From the NCBI RefSeq assembly GCF_029893365.1, contig NZ_JARXUZ010000001.1:2108001-2172000 (forward strand): a stretch of 64,000 nucleotides of DNA, written 5' to 3'. The translations under genes were made by a program, and so were the position numbers. Origin of the DNA: Cryobacterium sp. CG_9.6 (GTDB lineage Bacteria; Actinomycetota; Actinomycetes; Actinomycetales; Microbacteriaceae). Position 1 is the first letter of the stretch, and each line of letters opens with the position of its first letter. Positions 47,851 through 56,999 of the stretch are shown here, one piece after another. Under the pieces are notes generated by a model, which searched no databases, was not told the origin of the DNA, and saw only the letters and a program-made list of their open reading frames with translations.

Positions 47851-48828
47851 CTATCGCGACCGGTCGGCCAGACCCCGTTCAGGGGTCGCAGCGCGTCGCC
47901 CTGACGGGGACGCCGATGTCGCCGGATCCAGCCAGCGCACCGGCAGCTGCAGCTCGGTGACGCTCTCAGGAGTTGCCGTAGAGAATCGTCCCGTGGCCAG
48001 GATGCCGTCGATCGGAACGGATTCCGCGACGGCATTCACCCACAGCGCCGTATCCTCGGGCTTGCGTCCAGCGTCCACAACAACCCACACCTGTTCGGCC
48101 GCCACGCTGGCCAGGCTTGCCGCACGCATCGCGAGATCCACGGCCACCGGCAGACCCGGTTTGCTGAGGCCGAACGCAACGAACACGGCCTGGTCCAGCT
48201 CCACTCCCCGAGCCCGAGCACCCAGGGCATCGCGACGATCATCGACCCGTTGCACGCCGGCCTCGGCTAGCGCTCCGCCAACCCGAAACTCCCCGCCGGG
48301 TGTTCGGCGCGCCAGGGAACGCGCCACTGCCACCGCCTCATCGGTCAGGCCGATGACGATCACCAGGTCACCCGAGCCCGTGAGATAGGCGGGGGCCTCG
48401 CCTGGCTGCGTGCGGGGCCGGGCCCGGACCTGGGCAGGCGAATGGTCCTGACCCGGCATGGGAATGGGCGCTTTGGCGGTGGCAAACGTGAGGTCGTCCA
48501 TGAGGGCGGCAAAGTCGACCGACTCCGTCGACACGGCCGGTTCACCGAGAATGCCGTTACCGAACAACTCGGCCTTATCGGCATCGTCCAGCAGAGCGGC
48601 AATCCCCAGGCGCGCGGGGGTGTCGAGAAAGCCGTGCGCCGATCGCTGTCGCGGCGGGAGCACTTCCACGGTGGCCTCATAGTGCTCGCGGGCGAAGAAT
48701 CCGCGGATTCCGCCCACCGTAACCCGCTCGGCCTGAATGATGCGCGCGTTTGGTCCGTGTTCGCGGCGAACCTGGTCCTGGAGCTCCTTCAGAGTGTCTC
48801 CCCTAAGCAGAAAGCGACTCGGTTCCAC
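47851..48828 (-). CDS. FlhF-like protein with degenerate GTPase domain
   Basis: About 325 residues, directly after flhA where flhF is found in many bacteria. The N-terminal part (RFLLRGDTLKELQDQVRREH then GPNARIIQAERV and GIRGFF) matches the FlhF B/N region. Later GDLVIVIGLTDEAVAVARSL stands where FlhF has the P-loop G-x-T-G-x-G-K-T, so the lysine and glycines for GTP are gone. The end (VVDAGRKPEDTALWV, then PIDGILATG) recalls the last strands of an SRP GTPase. It may be a GTP-independent relic that still positions flagella. The GTG at 48828 follows GGAG; a TTG 12 bases earlier is possible. Confidence 0.65.
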   Translation of the reverse strand: MEPSRFLLRGDTLKELQDQVRREHGPNARIIQAERVTVGGIRGFFAREHYEATVEVLPPRQRSAHGFLDTPARLGIAALLDDADKAELFGNGILGEPAVSTESVDFAALMDDLTFATAKAPIPMPGQDHSPAQVRARPRTQPGEAPAYLTGSGDLVIVIGLTDEAVAVARSLARRTPGGEFRVGGALAEAGVQRVDDRRDALGARARGVELDQAVFVAFGLSKPGLPVAVDLAMRAASLASVAAEQVWVVVDAGRKPEDTALWVNAVAESVPIDGILATGRFSTATPESVTELQLPVRWLDPATSASPSGRRAATPERGLADRSR

Positions 48829-50854
48829 GAACCACTCCAACCGTCTCGATGGTCACGTTCGCTGACGTCACTTCCTGGTAGCTCAAAACGGGAAGCCCAC
48901 CGGATTGTGTCGACACAAGTCGGCGAATGGCTGGGCGCAGTGCAGGGGCACACACCAGAACCGCGCTCAGCCCATGGGATTCGACGGTGGCAACGGATGC
49001 CCGAACGCTTGAGAGTACCGTCTCCACCTTGGCTGCGTCCATCAGAATTTGGGTGCCGTGCTCGGACGGTCGCATACCCTCCAGCATCGACTGCTCCAGA
49101 GTGGGTTCGATCATGATGACGCGCAGCAGGTTTCCGTCGAGGTACTGCACCGTCAGCGCCGGGCCGAGCGCTTGGCGTGCCGCCTCGATGAGTCCTTCAG
49201 GGTCGTTGCTCACCTTTGCGCGCAGCGAAAGTGCCTCATAAATGCGGGGCAGGTCGTTGATCGGAATACCCTCCAGGAGCAGTCCCTGCAGCACGCGCTG
49301 CACCTCGGCGAGGGAGAGCAGCCCGGGGATCAGGTCGTCCACAGCCGAGGGATTCACCTGCTTCACACCATCGGTGAGTACCCGCACGTCTTCCCGAGTA
49401 AGGAGCCGGGCCGCGTTCAGGGAGATGATCGAGGACAGGTGGGTAATGAGCACGGAGACCCGGTCGATAACGGTGGCACCGGTCATCTCAGCGCTGTGCC
49501 GCAGCTCGCTCGGAACCCACTTGCCGGCCAGACCGAATACAGGTTCCACGGTGACCACACCGGGGAGGGAGTCGAGCGCCTCACCGAGAGCCAGAACCTT
49601 GCCCGACGGTGCCAAGCCGCGCCCATATTCCACTCCGGCTATCCGAATGGAGTAGGTCGAGGCCGGGAGATCCACGCTGTCGCGGGTGCGTACCGGCGGG
49701 ACCACGACGCCCAGGTCCATGGCGATTTTGCGCCGGAGGCCGCGCACTCGGGCGAGCAGGTCGTCCGAGGCTCCCGACACCATGTCCACGAGGTCGGGGG
49801 CGAGCATGATCTCGAGGGCATGAACGCGCATCTGCTCGATCAGGTCCTCGGGGGTGTCCGAGCGCGGGGCGGTCTTCTCGGCTGCCACGGAGGCATCCGC
49901 TGCCAACTTTTTAGTTGCCTCCCCCGCTTTGATGCGTTGCCCGATCACGATGAGTACTCCGCCCACCGCGATGAACGGCAACACGGGCATACCGGGAATG
50001 AGAGCCATGAGAATGGCTGCCGAGCCGGCAATGGTGAGCGCGTAGCGGGACTGGCCGAGCTGAGCCGATGCCGTGGAGCCGATGTCGGTTTCGGCATTGG
50101 ACCGGGTGACGATCATGCCGGTGGAGACCGCCATGAGCAGTGCGGGAATCTGCGTTACGAGGCCATCACCGATGGTGAGCAGCGCGTAGGTGTTCAGTGC
50201 CTCGCTGATCGACAGTCCCTTGGACAGCATGCCGATGGCGATCCCACCAACGAGGTTGATGATGATGATGATGATTCCGGCAATCGCGTCACCCTTGACG
50301 AACTTCGATGCTCCATCCATGGCGCCGTAGAAGTCGGCTTCGGCTGACACCTCCGCTCGACGGTCCCGGGCCTGGGCATCGGTAATCTGGCCGGCGTTCA
50401 GGTCGGCGTCGATCGCCATCTGCTTACCCGGCATGGCATCGAGGGTGAAGCGGGCGCCCACCTCGGCTACCCGCTCGGCACCCTTGGTGACCACCACGAA
50501 CTGGATCACCACGAGAATCAGAAAGATGACCGCACCGATAATGATCGATCCGCCCACGGCCACATGACCGAAGGCTTCAATCACCTGGCCCGCGTATCCA
50601 TCACCGAGAACAAGGCGAGTGGATGCCACGTTGAGGCCCAGCCGAAACAGGGTGGCCACGAGAAGAAGCGAGGGAAACACCGAGAAGTCGAGGGGCTTCT
50701 TCACGAACATGGTCGTGAGCAGCGTCACGAGGCCGAGCATGATGTTCACGATGATCAGAATGTCGAGCAGGGGTGCCGGCACCGGCACCACGAGCAGCAG
50801 GATGATGCCCACCACTCCGATGGGCACGGCAAGCTTGATGAGATTGCGATTCAC
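48803..50854 (-). CDS. flhA: Flagellar type III export gate protein FlhA
   Basis: Large export gate subunit, about 683 residues. The N-terminal half has about eight membrane helices with FRLGLNVASTRLVL and the conserved GLVTQIPALLMAVSTG; the C-terminal half is the cytoplasmic nonamer ring that docks export chaperones. GGAGG eight bases before the GTG at 50854 decides the start over a TTG 24 bases earlier inside flhB. The stop lies inside the start region of the FlhF-like gene, so the two are probably coupled. Confidence 0.97.
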   Translation of the reverse strand: MNRNLIKLAVPIGVVGIILLLVVPVPAPLLDILIIVNIMLGLVTLLTTMFVKKPLDFSVFPSLLLVATLFRLGLNVASTRLVLGDGYAGQVIEAFGHVAVGGSIIIGAVIFLILVVIQFVVVTKGAERVAEVGARFTLDAMPGKQMAIDADLNAGQITDAQARDRRAEVSAEADFYGAMDGASKFVKGDAIAGIIIIIINLVGGIAIGMLSKGLSISEALNTYALLTIGDGLVTQIPALLMAVSTGMIVTRSNAETDIGSTASAQLGQSRYALTIAGSAAILMALIPGMPVLPFIAVGGVLIVIGQRIKAGEATKKLAADASVAAEKTAPRSDTPEDLIEQMRVHALEIMLAPDLVDMVSGASDDLLARVRGLRRKIAMDLGVVVPPVRTRDSVDLPASTYSIRIAGVEYGRGLAPSGKVLALGEALDSLPGVVTVEPVFGLAGKWVPSELRHSAEMTGATVIDRVSVLITHLSSIISLNAARLLTREDVRVLTDGVKQVNPSAVDDLIPGLLSLAEVQRVLQGLLLEGIPINDLPRIYEALSLRAKVSNDPEGLIEAARQALGPALTVQYLDGNLLRVIMIEPTLEQSMLEGMRPSEHGTQILMDAAKVETVLSSVRASVATVESHGLSAVLVCAPALRPAIRRLVSTQSGGLPVLSYQEVTSANVTIETVGVVRGTESLSA

Positions 50855-50855
50855 G

Positions 50856-52019
50856 TCAGTTGCCTCCGGTTGCGACAAGGGGTTGTCTGGTGGGAATTGG
50901 GGGTGTGGGCTGGCGGGGTGTGGGCTGATGAGGTGCTGCCGGGTTCGTCATGGTGTGCACGCCACCACCGGCACCGCGGGTCTTCAGAGCCATCACGAAG
51001 GCGAGCACTCGGGCCACCGAGTTGTACATGTCCACCGGAATTTCTTCTCCGATTTCACACGCCGCATGCAGGGCCCGGGCGAGCGGAATGTCCTGAACGA
51101 TGGGCACATGATCGGTTTCCGCCTGTTCGCGGATGCGGGTGGCGATGTGCCCCACACCCTTCGCCACGACGCGGGGGGCAGATTTGCCGGGCTCATAGCT
51201 GAGGGCTACGGCCACGTGGGTGGGGTTCACGAGCACGACATTGGCATCCGTCACCGAGGCGATCATGCGGTTGCGACTCATGGCCAGCTGGCGTGCGCGG
51301 CGCTGCGATTTGATGAGTGGATCTCCTTCGGAGGCCTTGTTTTCATCGGTCACCTCCTTCTTGGTCATCATTGTTTTCTTTCGGTTGCGTCGCATCACGA
51401 CGAACACGTCAGCCACCGCCAGAATGAGGCCTGCTGCGACGGCGGTGCGTAGGAGCGCTCCGGCACCGTCGCCGGCCGCACCAATGAGTTCCATGACCGG
51501 CAGCCCGCCAGCCGTCATGAGCACGGGCATCAGCCCCTGAATCACCACCACGAGCACAATTCCCACCACCGCGGTCTTGAGGAGCGATTTCACGCCCTCC
51601 CAGAGCGCCTGACCACCGAAGACGCGCTTCAGGCCCGTGACCAGGTTGAACTGTTCGAATTTGCCCTCAAACTTTTTGAAGTGGATGCCGCCCTGGAGTG
51701 CCGCGCCCGCGAGCACCGCAAAAACAACGGCCACCAGCATGGGGGTGAGCACACCAGCCATCGAGGCCATCCCGTCACCAAGGGCGGTGACTGCTTCACG
51801 TGGATCGGGATTCCGAATCAGGTTCTCAACTGTGATCATCTGGTCCGTACCGGCCTCGGCACCCAACCGGATGGTGACCGGAATCATGAGTGCAGCCGCG
51901 CCAACACCGAGCCACGCGGTCACGTCCTGAGACTTGGAGAGCTGGCCCTTGCCACGCACCTCCTTCATGCGCTTCTGTGTTGCCGGTTCGGTCTTTTCGC
52001 CGGAATCGGGCTCGGGCAT
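50856..52019 (-). CDS. flhB: Flagellar export switch protein FlhB
   Basis: Export apparatus protein that switches substrate class from rod/hook to filament. The 387-residue product starts with a charged stretch typical of the family (GEKTEPATQKRMKEVRGKGQ), has four membrane helices, and a cytoplasmic domain with the autocleavage motif NPTH in VLVNPTHVAVAL near residue 265. The last about 35 residues are a Pro/Gln/Thr-rich tail not needed in the family. The stop is one base before the flhA GTG. Confidence 0.96.
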   Translation of the reverse strand: MPEPDSGEKTEPATQKRMKEVRGKGQLSKSQDVTAWLGVGAAALMIPVTIRLGAEAGTDQMITVENLIRNPDPREAVTALGDGMASMAGVLTPMLVAVVFAVLAGAALQGGIHFKKFEGKFEQFNLVTGLKRVFGGQALWEGVKSLLKTAVVGIVLVVVIQGLMPVLMTAGGLPVMELIGAAGDGAGALLRTAVAAGLILAVADVFVVMRRNRKKTMMTKKEVTDENKASEGDPLIKSQRRARQLAMSRNRMIASVTDANVVLVNPTHVAVALSYEPGKSAPRVVAKGVGHIATRIREQAETDHVPIVQDIPLARALHAACEIGEEIPVDMYNSVARVLAFVMALKTRGAGGGVHTMTNPAAPHQPTPRQPTPPIPTRQPLVATGGN

Positions 52020-52778
52020 CTACCCCACCCCCATGAGTGCGTCAACGGCCTGACCGGTCAGTGACGAGACGATGCGTGGCAGCGCCACATAGACGGTGGC
52101 GGCCAAAATGAGCGTGATCAGAATCTTGAGCGGAAACCCGAGGGCGAACGCGTTGAGGGCGGGGGCGACCCGGGTGATGAGGCCGAGGCCGGCATCCGCC
52201 AAAAAAAGCACCACGAGGAGAGGGCCGGCAATCTGCACGGCGGCGAGAAACATTTGGCTGACCGAGGAGATGAGCATCTGAACGGGGGTGGCCATGTCGA
52301 TGCCGCCGCCCAGCGGGAGGGCATTGAAGGAGCGCACCAGTCCGCCGATGATGAGCTGATACCCACCCGAGGTGAAGAGCAGAACGAGGGCCGTCATCTG
52401 AAACAGGCGGGTGAACTGCGCACCATTCACCATGGCTTGCGGGTCGTAACCCTGAGCCATTTGAAAGCCGCTGAAGAGGTCGATCAGGCCGCCGGCGGAC
52501 TGCACGGCGGCGAAGATCACGTACACGAGGAACCCCAGTAAAGCGCCCACGAGGAGCTCGAGCACAAGTGCTCCGAAGAAGCCCGAGGTATTGAGCGACT
52601 GGTAGGTGGCCGCGACGCGCGGGGACACGGCCAGGCCAAGACCGATCGCGAGCATGGCTTTGATGCGCACCGGGAACGCCTTGTACGAGAACGGGGGTGC
52701 GATCACGAGAAACGCGACCATGCGCACGCTGGCCAGCATCACCGCTTCAATCCAGGCGAAGTTCAGGGTGAATTCCAC
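52020..52778 (-). CDS. fliR: Flagellar export protein FliR
   Basis: Core of the FliPQR export channel, 252 residues with about six membrane helices. The conserved APPFSYKAFPVRIKAMLAIG and NGAQFTRLFQMTALVL segments fit FliR. The GTG follows the fliQ stop with no gap (TAGGTG). Confidence 0.94.
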   Translation of the reverse strand: MEFTLNFAWIEAVMLASVRMVAFLVIAPPFSYKAFPVRIKAMLAIGLGLAVSPRVAATYQSLNTSGFFGALVLELLVGALLGFLVYVIFAAVQSAGGLIDLFSGFQMAQGYDPQAMVNGAQFTRLFQMTALVLLFTSGGYQLIIGGLVRSFNALPLGGGIDMATPVQMLISSVSQMFLAAVQIAGPLLVVLFLADAGLGLITRVAPALNAFALGFPLKILITLILAATVYVALPRIVSSLTGQAVDALMGVG

Positions 52779-53054
52779 CTACCCGCCGCCGATCAGGCCG
52801 GGAATTTTGTCGAACATTGCGTAGGTGAAGGCAACAGATTCGGAGATCATCCAGTGACCGGTGACGATCAAGGCGATCGAGACCGCAACGGCTTTGGGCA
52901 CGAAGGAGAGTGTTACCTCCTGAATTTGAGTGATTGACTGCAGCAGCGAGATGGCGAAACCCACTACGAGGGCGGTCACGAGCACCGGGGCGGAGAGCTT
53001 GGCGGCGAGCATGAGGGCCTGCAGGCCAATGTCGAGGACGGCGTTGGTATCCAT
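52779..53054 (-). CDS. fliQ: Flagellar export protein FliQ
   Basis: A 91-residue two-helix membrane protein. SLLQSITQIQEVTLSFVPK in the loop between helices is the family signature. It assembles with FliP and FliR into the helical export pore. The ATG overlaps the fliP stop by one base (TGATG). Confidence 0.95.
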   Translation of the reverse strand: MDTNAVLDIGLQALMLAAKLSAPVLVTALVVGFAISLLQSITQIQEVTLSFVPKAVAVSIALIVTGHWMISESVAFTYAMFDKIPGLIGGG

Positions 53055-53956
53055 CAGAGCCGATAACTGCCGACAAGCGACGTGATGATGAGGCCCCAGC
53101 CGTCCACCAGGATGAATAGGAGAATCTTGAAGGGCAGCGAGATCATCACGGGCGGGAGCATCATCATGCCCATCGACATCAGCGCCGCGGAGACGACGAT
53201 GTCGATCACGAGGAACGGAATGAAGATGACAAAACCGATGATGAACGCGGCGCGCAGCTCGGAGATCATGAAGGCGGGAATGAGCGTGAGCAGCGGCACG
53301 TCGTCGGGGCTGGCCGGGTTCTCCTGATCCGCGGCGCGGGTCATCAGGGCAAGGTCTTCCTCACGCGTGTTGCCCATCATGAACTGTTGAAGTGGAGCGG
53401 ATGCCGCCGCGAGGGCATCCGCGAACGTTGTCGTTCCGTCGAGATACGGTGCAACCGCGAGCGTGTTGATCTCCGTGAGCACCGGCGCCATGATGAACAG
53501 CGACAGAAACAGGGCAAGTCCGGCGAGAACCTGGTTGGGAGGAATCGACGGCAGGGCCAGCGCGTTGCGTGTCATGGCCAGCACGACGAAGATCTTGGTA
53601 AAGCTCGTCATCATGAGCAGCAGAGCCGGGGCCACCGAGAGCAGCGTGATCCCCACGATGGTCACAATGGCCGAGGATGGGGCTCCATTCGGCCCGTTGA
53701 TGTCGATCGTCAGCCCGCCGCCGCCCACGCTGGGATCTACGGGTGCGGTGGGGTCGGTGGGGGTCGTCGGGTCGTTGGGCATTTTCGGATCGACCGGGAG
53801 TGCCTGGCCGGTGGAAGCGGTGAACCAGAGCAGGGCTACGGTGATCACGACAACCGCGGCAATCAGCAGCCAGAGCCGGAGAGTAAAGGACAGGCCTGCT
53901 GGCTTCGGCGGGGCGGGGACGTGCGGCGGAGCCGGCGTCGTGGCCCGGGTGCTCAC
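53054..53956 (-). CDS. fliP: Flagellar export protein FliP with Pro-rich N-terminal extension
   Basis: A 300-residue export pore protein. The body has FliP hallmarks: LLMMTSFTKIFVVLAMTRNA, PPNQVLAGLALFLSLFIMAP, then FMISELRAAFIIGFVIFIPF. The N-terminus differs from a short cleaved signal: 25 Pro-rich residues, one helix (about 28-47), and a linker of DPTTPTDPTAPVDP repeats before the first family segment. A GTG start overlaps the fliO stop (GTGA). Confidence 0.95.
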   Translation of the reverse strand: MSTRATTPAPPHVPAPPKPAGLSFTLRLWLLIAAVVVITVALLWFTASTGQALPVDPKMPNDPTTPTDPTAPVDPSVGGGGLTIDINGPNGAPSSAIVTIVGITLLSVAPALLLMMTSFTKIFVVLAMTRNALALPSIPPNQVLAGLALFLSLFIMAPVLTEINTLAVAPYLDGTTTFADALAAASAPLQQFMMGNTREEDLALMTRAADQENPASPDDVPLLTLIPAFMISELRAAFIIGFVIFIPFLVIDIVVSAALMSMGMMMLPPVMISLPFKILLFILVDGWGLIITSLVGSYRL

Positions 53957-54405
53957 CGACCCTGCCGAAGCACGGCTGCGGCCTGCTGCCAGGTGGAGGC
54001 AGAGAGAATCGATCCGCCGAGCGCCCCGGCGGGTGCGGGCTTGCGGCGTGGGCGGAATTCGAGCGGTGGCGCTATGTCGGTGCTCTCGTGGGCATTCCCG
54101 ACGGTGCTGGCCACGGTCAGAGAACGCGCAAAGGCGGCGTGGCCCTCGGCCGGAACCGGCGTCTCACTGCCGTGCAACACGGTCACGGACTGCTCGGTCA
54201 CACCCAGAACCAGGCGCTGGCCGTCAATGTCGACAACCACGACGGATGCCTTCTGGCCGAGCCCCTGTCGGCCCACGACGGTAACAAGGTTGGCTCCGCC
54301 GCGCGCGCGAACTCCCTTGGTGAAGCGACGCTGCATGTACCAGAGCAATGCCAAAACCACGGAGAGGGACAGCACCACCCGCAGCGCCACGATCACGGTT
54401 TCCAT
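53953..54405 (-). CDS. fliO: Flagellar assembly protein FliO
   Basis: About 150 residues: one N-terminal membrane helix (residues 2-22), the FliO domain (RGGANLVTVVGRQGLGQKASVVV then VTEQSVTVLHG), and a Pro/Arg-rich tail. FliO helps assembly of the FliP ring. The ATG at 54405 lies one base after the fliN stop; the longer frame upstream covers fliN and is not used. Confidence 0.88.
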   Translation of the reverse strand: METVIVALRVVLSLSVVLALLWYMQRRFTKGVRARGGANLVTVVGRQGLGQKASVVVVDIDGQRLVLGVTEQSVTVLHGSETPVPAEGHAAFARSLTVASTVGNAHESTDIAPPLEFRPRRKPAPAGALGGSILSASTWQQAAAVLRQGR

Positions 54406-54406
54406 G

Positions 54407-55123
54407 TCAGGAGTTAGCCTCAACCACGTCAAGAATCTGCGTGATGCGAATGGCGTAGTCCTGATCGACGACCACGATCTCACCGTGCGCGATGAGGCGC
54501 CCGTTGAGCATGACGTCGGCCGGGGCTCCGGCCGAACGGTCGAGTTCGATGACGGCACCGGGTTCAAGGGAGAGCACCTCGCGCACGGGCATGCGCGTGT
54601 GGCCGATTTCGACGGTCAGTGACATCCAGACGTTATTGATGCGGCCGAGGTTACTCACCGCTGAGGCAGTGGTTCCCTTGGTGCTGGCGGTTCCCCCGGG
54701 GGTTGCTCCGGTGCGGCGCAGTCGAAGCGCAAACCAGCCCACCGTCTCGCCGCCGCCGATGAGTTCGAAAACGTGCGTTTCGGCATCCGTAAAAAGGCTC
54801 GAGGCGTCTTCGACGCGGGTGTCGCCGAGCACGCCGACTCCGAGCACGCTGGCCGCGCTGTCGAGGGACGGACGGAGCACATCGTGGCTCGCGACGAGAC
54901 CGGATGGTGACCCACCGGCAGCATCAAAAGCCGTGGGGTCCATGAGCACAATGGCCAGATCAGCGGATGTGCTCCCCACGAACGAGGCCACGGCGGCCGA
55001 GCCCACCCGGGCGCTCAGTGCGGAGCTTCCGTGCGTCTCGACGGCTCGCAGGGGCACGCCAGTGGGAAGCACCCGGATCAGGGCATCAACGGCGGTGGTG
55101 GACAACACTCCGGTGTCAGTCAT
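54407..55123 (-). CDS. fliN: Flagellar motor switch protein FliN
   Basis: C-ring protein of 238 residues, longer than the simple FliN of E. coli (137). The last 80 residues are a SpoA domain (WMSLTVEIGHTRMPVREVLS then GAVIELDRSAG). The first 130 residues have a CheC/FliY-like look and end in an Ala/Thr/Gly linker; no CheC catalytic signature could be confirmed by eye. The start overlaps the fliM stop (TAATG). Confidence 0.9.
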   Translation of the reverse strand: MTDTGVLSTTAVDALIRVLPTGVPLRAVETHGSSALSARVGSAAVASFVGSTSADLAIVLMDPTAFDAAGGSPSGLVASHDVLRPSLDSAASVLGVGVLGDTRVEDASSLFTDAETHVFELIGGGETVGWFALRLRRTGATPGGTASTKGTTASAVSNLGRINNVWMSLTVEIGHTRMPVREVLSLEPGAVIELDRSAGAPADVMLNGRLIAHGEIVVVDQDYAIRITQILDVVEANS

Positions 55124-56055
55124 TATGGTTTCTCCTCGGTGTCGATCACGATGCAGGCAAGTCTTGAACCGTTGACTCCCACGGCGGCGGTGGCCAGAAC
55201 CTGACCGTTCACCACCAGGTCAAGCGGTCGATGCTGGGGATGAGGAATGGTGAGCAGGTCCCCCACCGCGAGGCTCAGAATGCGGTTCGGCAGCACCTGG
55301 ATCGGGTTCAGTCGAAGAGACACGTCGACGGGTACGAACGTGAGTTGGTGTTCGAGGAGCGCCCGGGCATTCTCGATAGAGCTTGTGGGGTTGGCTTCAC
55401 CGAGTTGGGGCATGAGTGCGTTCTCGGGAATTGCGATGGTGGCCCGAATGGGGGCGTCACCGCCGGCCCGAATGGCGAACGTGGCCACAATCATGAGATC
55501 ACTCGTGGCGGCTGCCTGCGCGAACTGGGAGTTGTACTGGATTCCGTCCATCACCACATCGGTGAGCAGCAGGTCACCGAGCGAATAACGAAGGTCTTCC
55601 AGTCCCTCCTCGATCAGGTGGCGAATGAGGGCCTGTTCGATCGGAGTGAACTTGCGTTCCGCTGTGGCAGCTTTGGTGCCATTACCGCCGAGCATGTGGT
55701 CGACCCAGCTGAGGGCTGCGCGCGTGGGGAACTGCATCACGGTTTTGGCCGCAATCCCCTCGATACTGCACAGCACCATCGCGGTCGTCGACGGCAGTCC
55801 GGACGCATACTCGTCGTAGGTCTGCATGAGCACCTGGTCGCACGTGACCTGGCAGAGCAGGCGCACGCGGGCAGTTAGTTGGGTGCCCCACTGCCGGGCG
55901 AAGGTCTCAAAGGCGAGTTCCAGAACGCGCGCGTGCTCACGCGCGAGGGTGGTGGGGCGGCGAAAGTCGTAGAGTTCCACCGTTTTCGGGGTCGCTGCAG
56001 GCATACCACTCGGTACGTGTTCCTGGACCGTCACGTTTGGCACTATCGGCAGCAT
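55123..56055 (-). CDS. fliM: Flagellar motor switch protein FliM
   Basis: C-ring protein of 310 residues with a central CheC-like domain (residues about 50-230) and a C-terminal SpoA domain. YDFRRPTTLAREHARVLELA is the family's first strong segment. A clear N-terminal CheY-binding peptide is not seen, and no chemotaxis gene lies in the window. The ATG at 56055 is 47 bases after motB. Confidence 0.93.
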   Translation of the reverse strand: MLPIVPNVTVQEHVPSGMPAATPKTVELYDFRRPTTLAREHARVLELAFETFARQWGTQLTARVRLLCQVTCDQVLMQTYDEYASGLPSTTAMVLCSIEGIAAKTVMQFPTRAALSWVDHMLGGNGTKAATAERKFTPIEQALIRHLIEEGLEDLRYSLGDLLLTDVVMDGIQYNSQFAQAAATSDLMIVATFAIRAGGDAPIRATIAIPENALMPQLGEANPTSSIENARALLEHQLTFVPVDVSLRLNPIQVLPNRILSLAVGDLLTIPHPQHRPLDLVVNGQVLATAAVGVNGSRLACIVIDTEEKP

Positions 56056-56102
56056 CTGGTGGCATGTTAGGAGCAGTTGCGGCGAGTATTCGTGGTGTGT
56101 AC

Positions 56103-56999
56103 TTACCCCGCTACAGCGCTATCAGCCGGAACTACACCGGCAAGCACACCGGGTATCAGCGAGCGAACGGTGTCCGGGAGGTTGGACAGCAGCACGACAT
56201 CAACTCGGCGGTTCATGGCCATGTCAGCCAAGGCCGAGCCAGTGGATGCCGGCCGCGCCGCTCCATAGCCGATCGCGGCTATCCGCTCCTGCTGCACGCC
56301 ACCCTGTTCCACAAGGCGCCGAAGCACCCGGGTGGAGCGCCCGGCCGAGAGCTCCCAGTCGGTGGCATAGTTCACTGTTTGGCCGTGCTTGTCGGCGTGG
56401 CCCTCCACGGAGATCTCCCGCTCGCTGGCCACCAGCACCGGGGCCATGGCATCGAGGATCGCGATGGCGGCCGCGCTCAGGTCGGCCTGGTCCGGTGCGA
56501 AGAAGGTCTCGGAGCCCACGAGGCCCACGGTGAGTCCGCGCTCATCCACGTTGAACTGTACGAGCTCGTCCATGCCCGCCGATTGGAGGTTGGTATGGAT
56601 TTGCGCTTCAATCCGTGTGAGGTCGTCTACTTCGGCTGTTGCACGTTGTGCATCAGTGAGTGTCGCATCGGTCAGTGCAACATCGGTCAGTGCAACATCG
56701 GTGGGTGACGGAGTGGGTGCTGCGCCCGCAAAGGCTTCCTCTTCCGAATCCACCTGGTTGGCGGGCACCACGACGCCCGTAGCGGTGTCGATGGAGCCCA
56801 CGTTCACGCTGCCGAAGCCAGTGGCGAGGGAATTGCGTAGCTGAGCGAACTTGTCAGCGTCCACGCTCGACATGGCGAAAAGAACGATGAACATGCACAT
56901 GAGCACCGTGACCATGTCCATGTAAGAGGCCATCCAGCGCTCATCGGGATGTTCGTCGTCGTCACCTCCAAAATCGCGACGTTTTCTGCGCACGCTCAT
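56103..56999 (-). CDS. motB: Flagellar stator protein MotB
   Basis: Stator subunit of 298 residues that anchors the motor to peptidoglycan. One membrane helix (residues about 25-45) includes the proton-binding aspartate in ASYMDMVTVLMCMF. The OmpA-like domain follows, with HADKHGQTVNYATDWELSAG as the peptidoglycan-binding core. The linker has a DVALTDVALTDATLTD repeat (15-bp units at 56656-56700). The ATG overlaps the motA stop (ATGA). Confidence 0.95.
   Translation of the reverse strand: MSVRRKRRDFGGDDDEHPDERWMASYMDMVTVLMCMFIVLFAMSSVDADKFAQLRNSLATGFGSVNVGSIDTATGVVVPANQVDSEEEAFAGAAPTPSPTDVALTDVALTDATLTDAQRATAEVDDLTRIEAQIHTNLQSAGMDELVQFNVDERGLTVGLVGSETFFAPDQADLSAAAIAILDAMAPVLVASEREISVEGHADKHGQTVNYATDWELSAGRSTRVLRRLVEQGGVQQERIAAIGYGAARPASTGSALADMAMNRRVDVVLLSNLPDTVRSLIPGVLAGVVPADSAVAG
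56656..56700. repeat. 15-bp tandem repeat inside motB (three units)
   Basis: gtcagtgcaacatcg occurs at 56671 and 56686 exactly, with a variant at 56656. It codes in frame for a DVALT-type block in the linker between the MotB membrane helix and its peptidoglycan-binding domain. Confidence 0.75.

Noticed and set aside
49049..50347. 432-codon plus-strand frame opposite flhA
   Set aside because: Antisense shadow of flhA, with no domain and no ribosome binding site.
53387..54622. 411-codon plus-strand frame opposite fliP-fliO-fliN
   Set aside because: Arg/His-rich antisense translation without any family feature.
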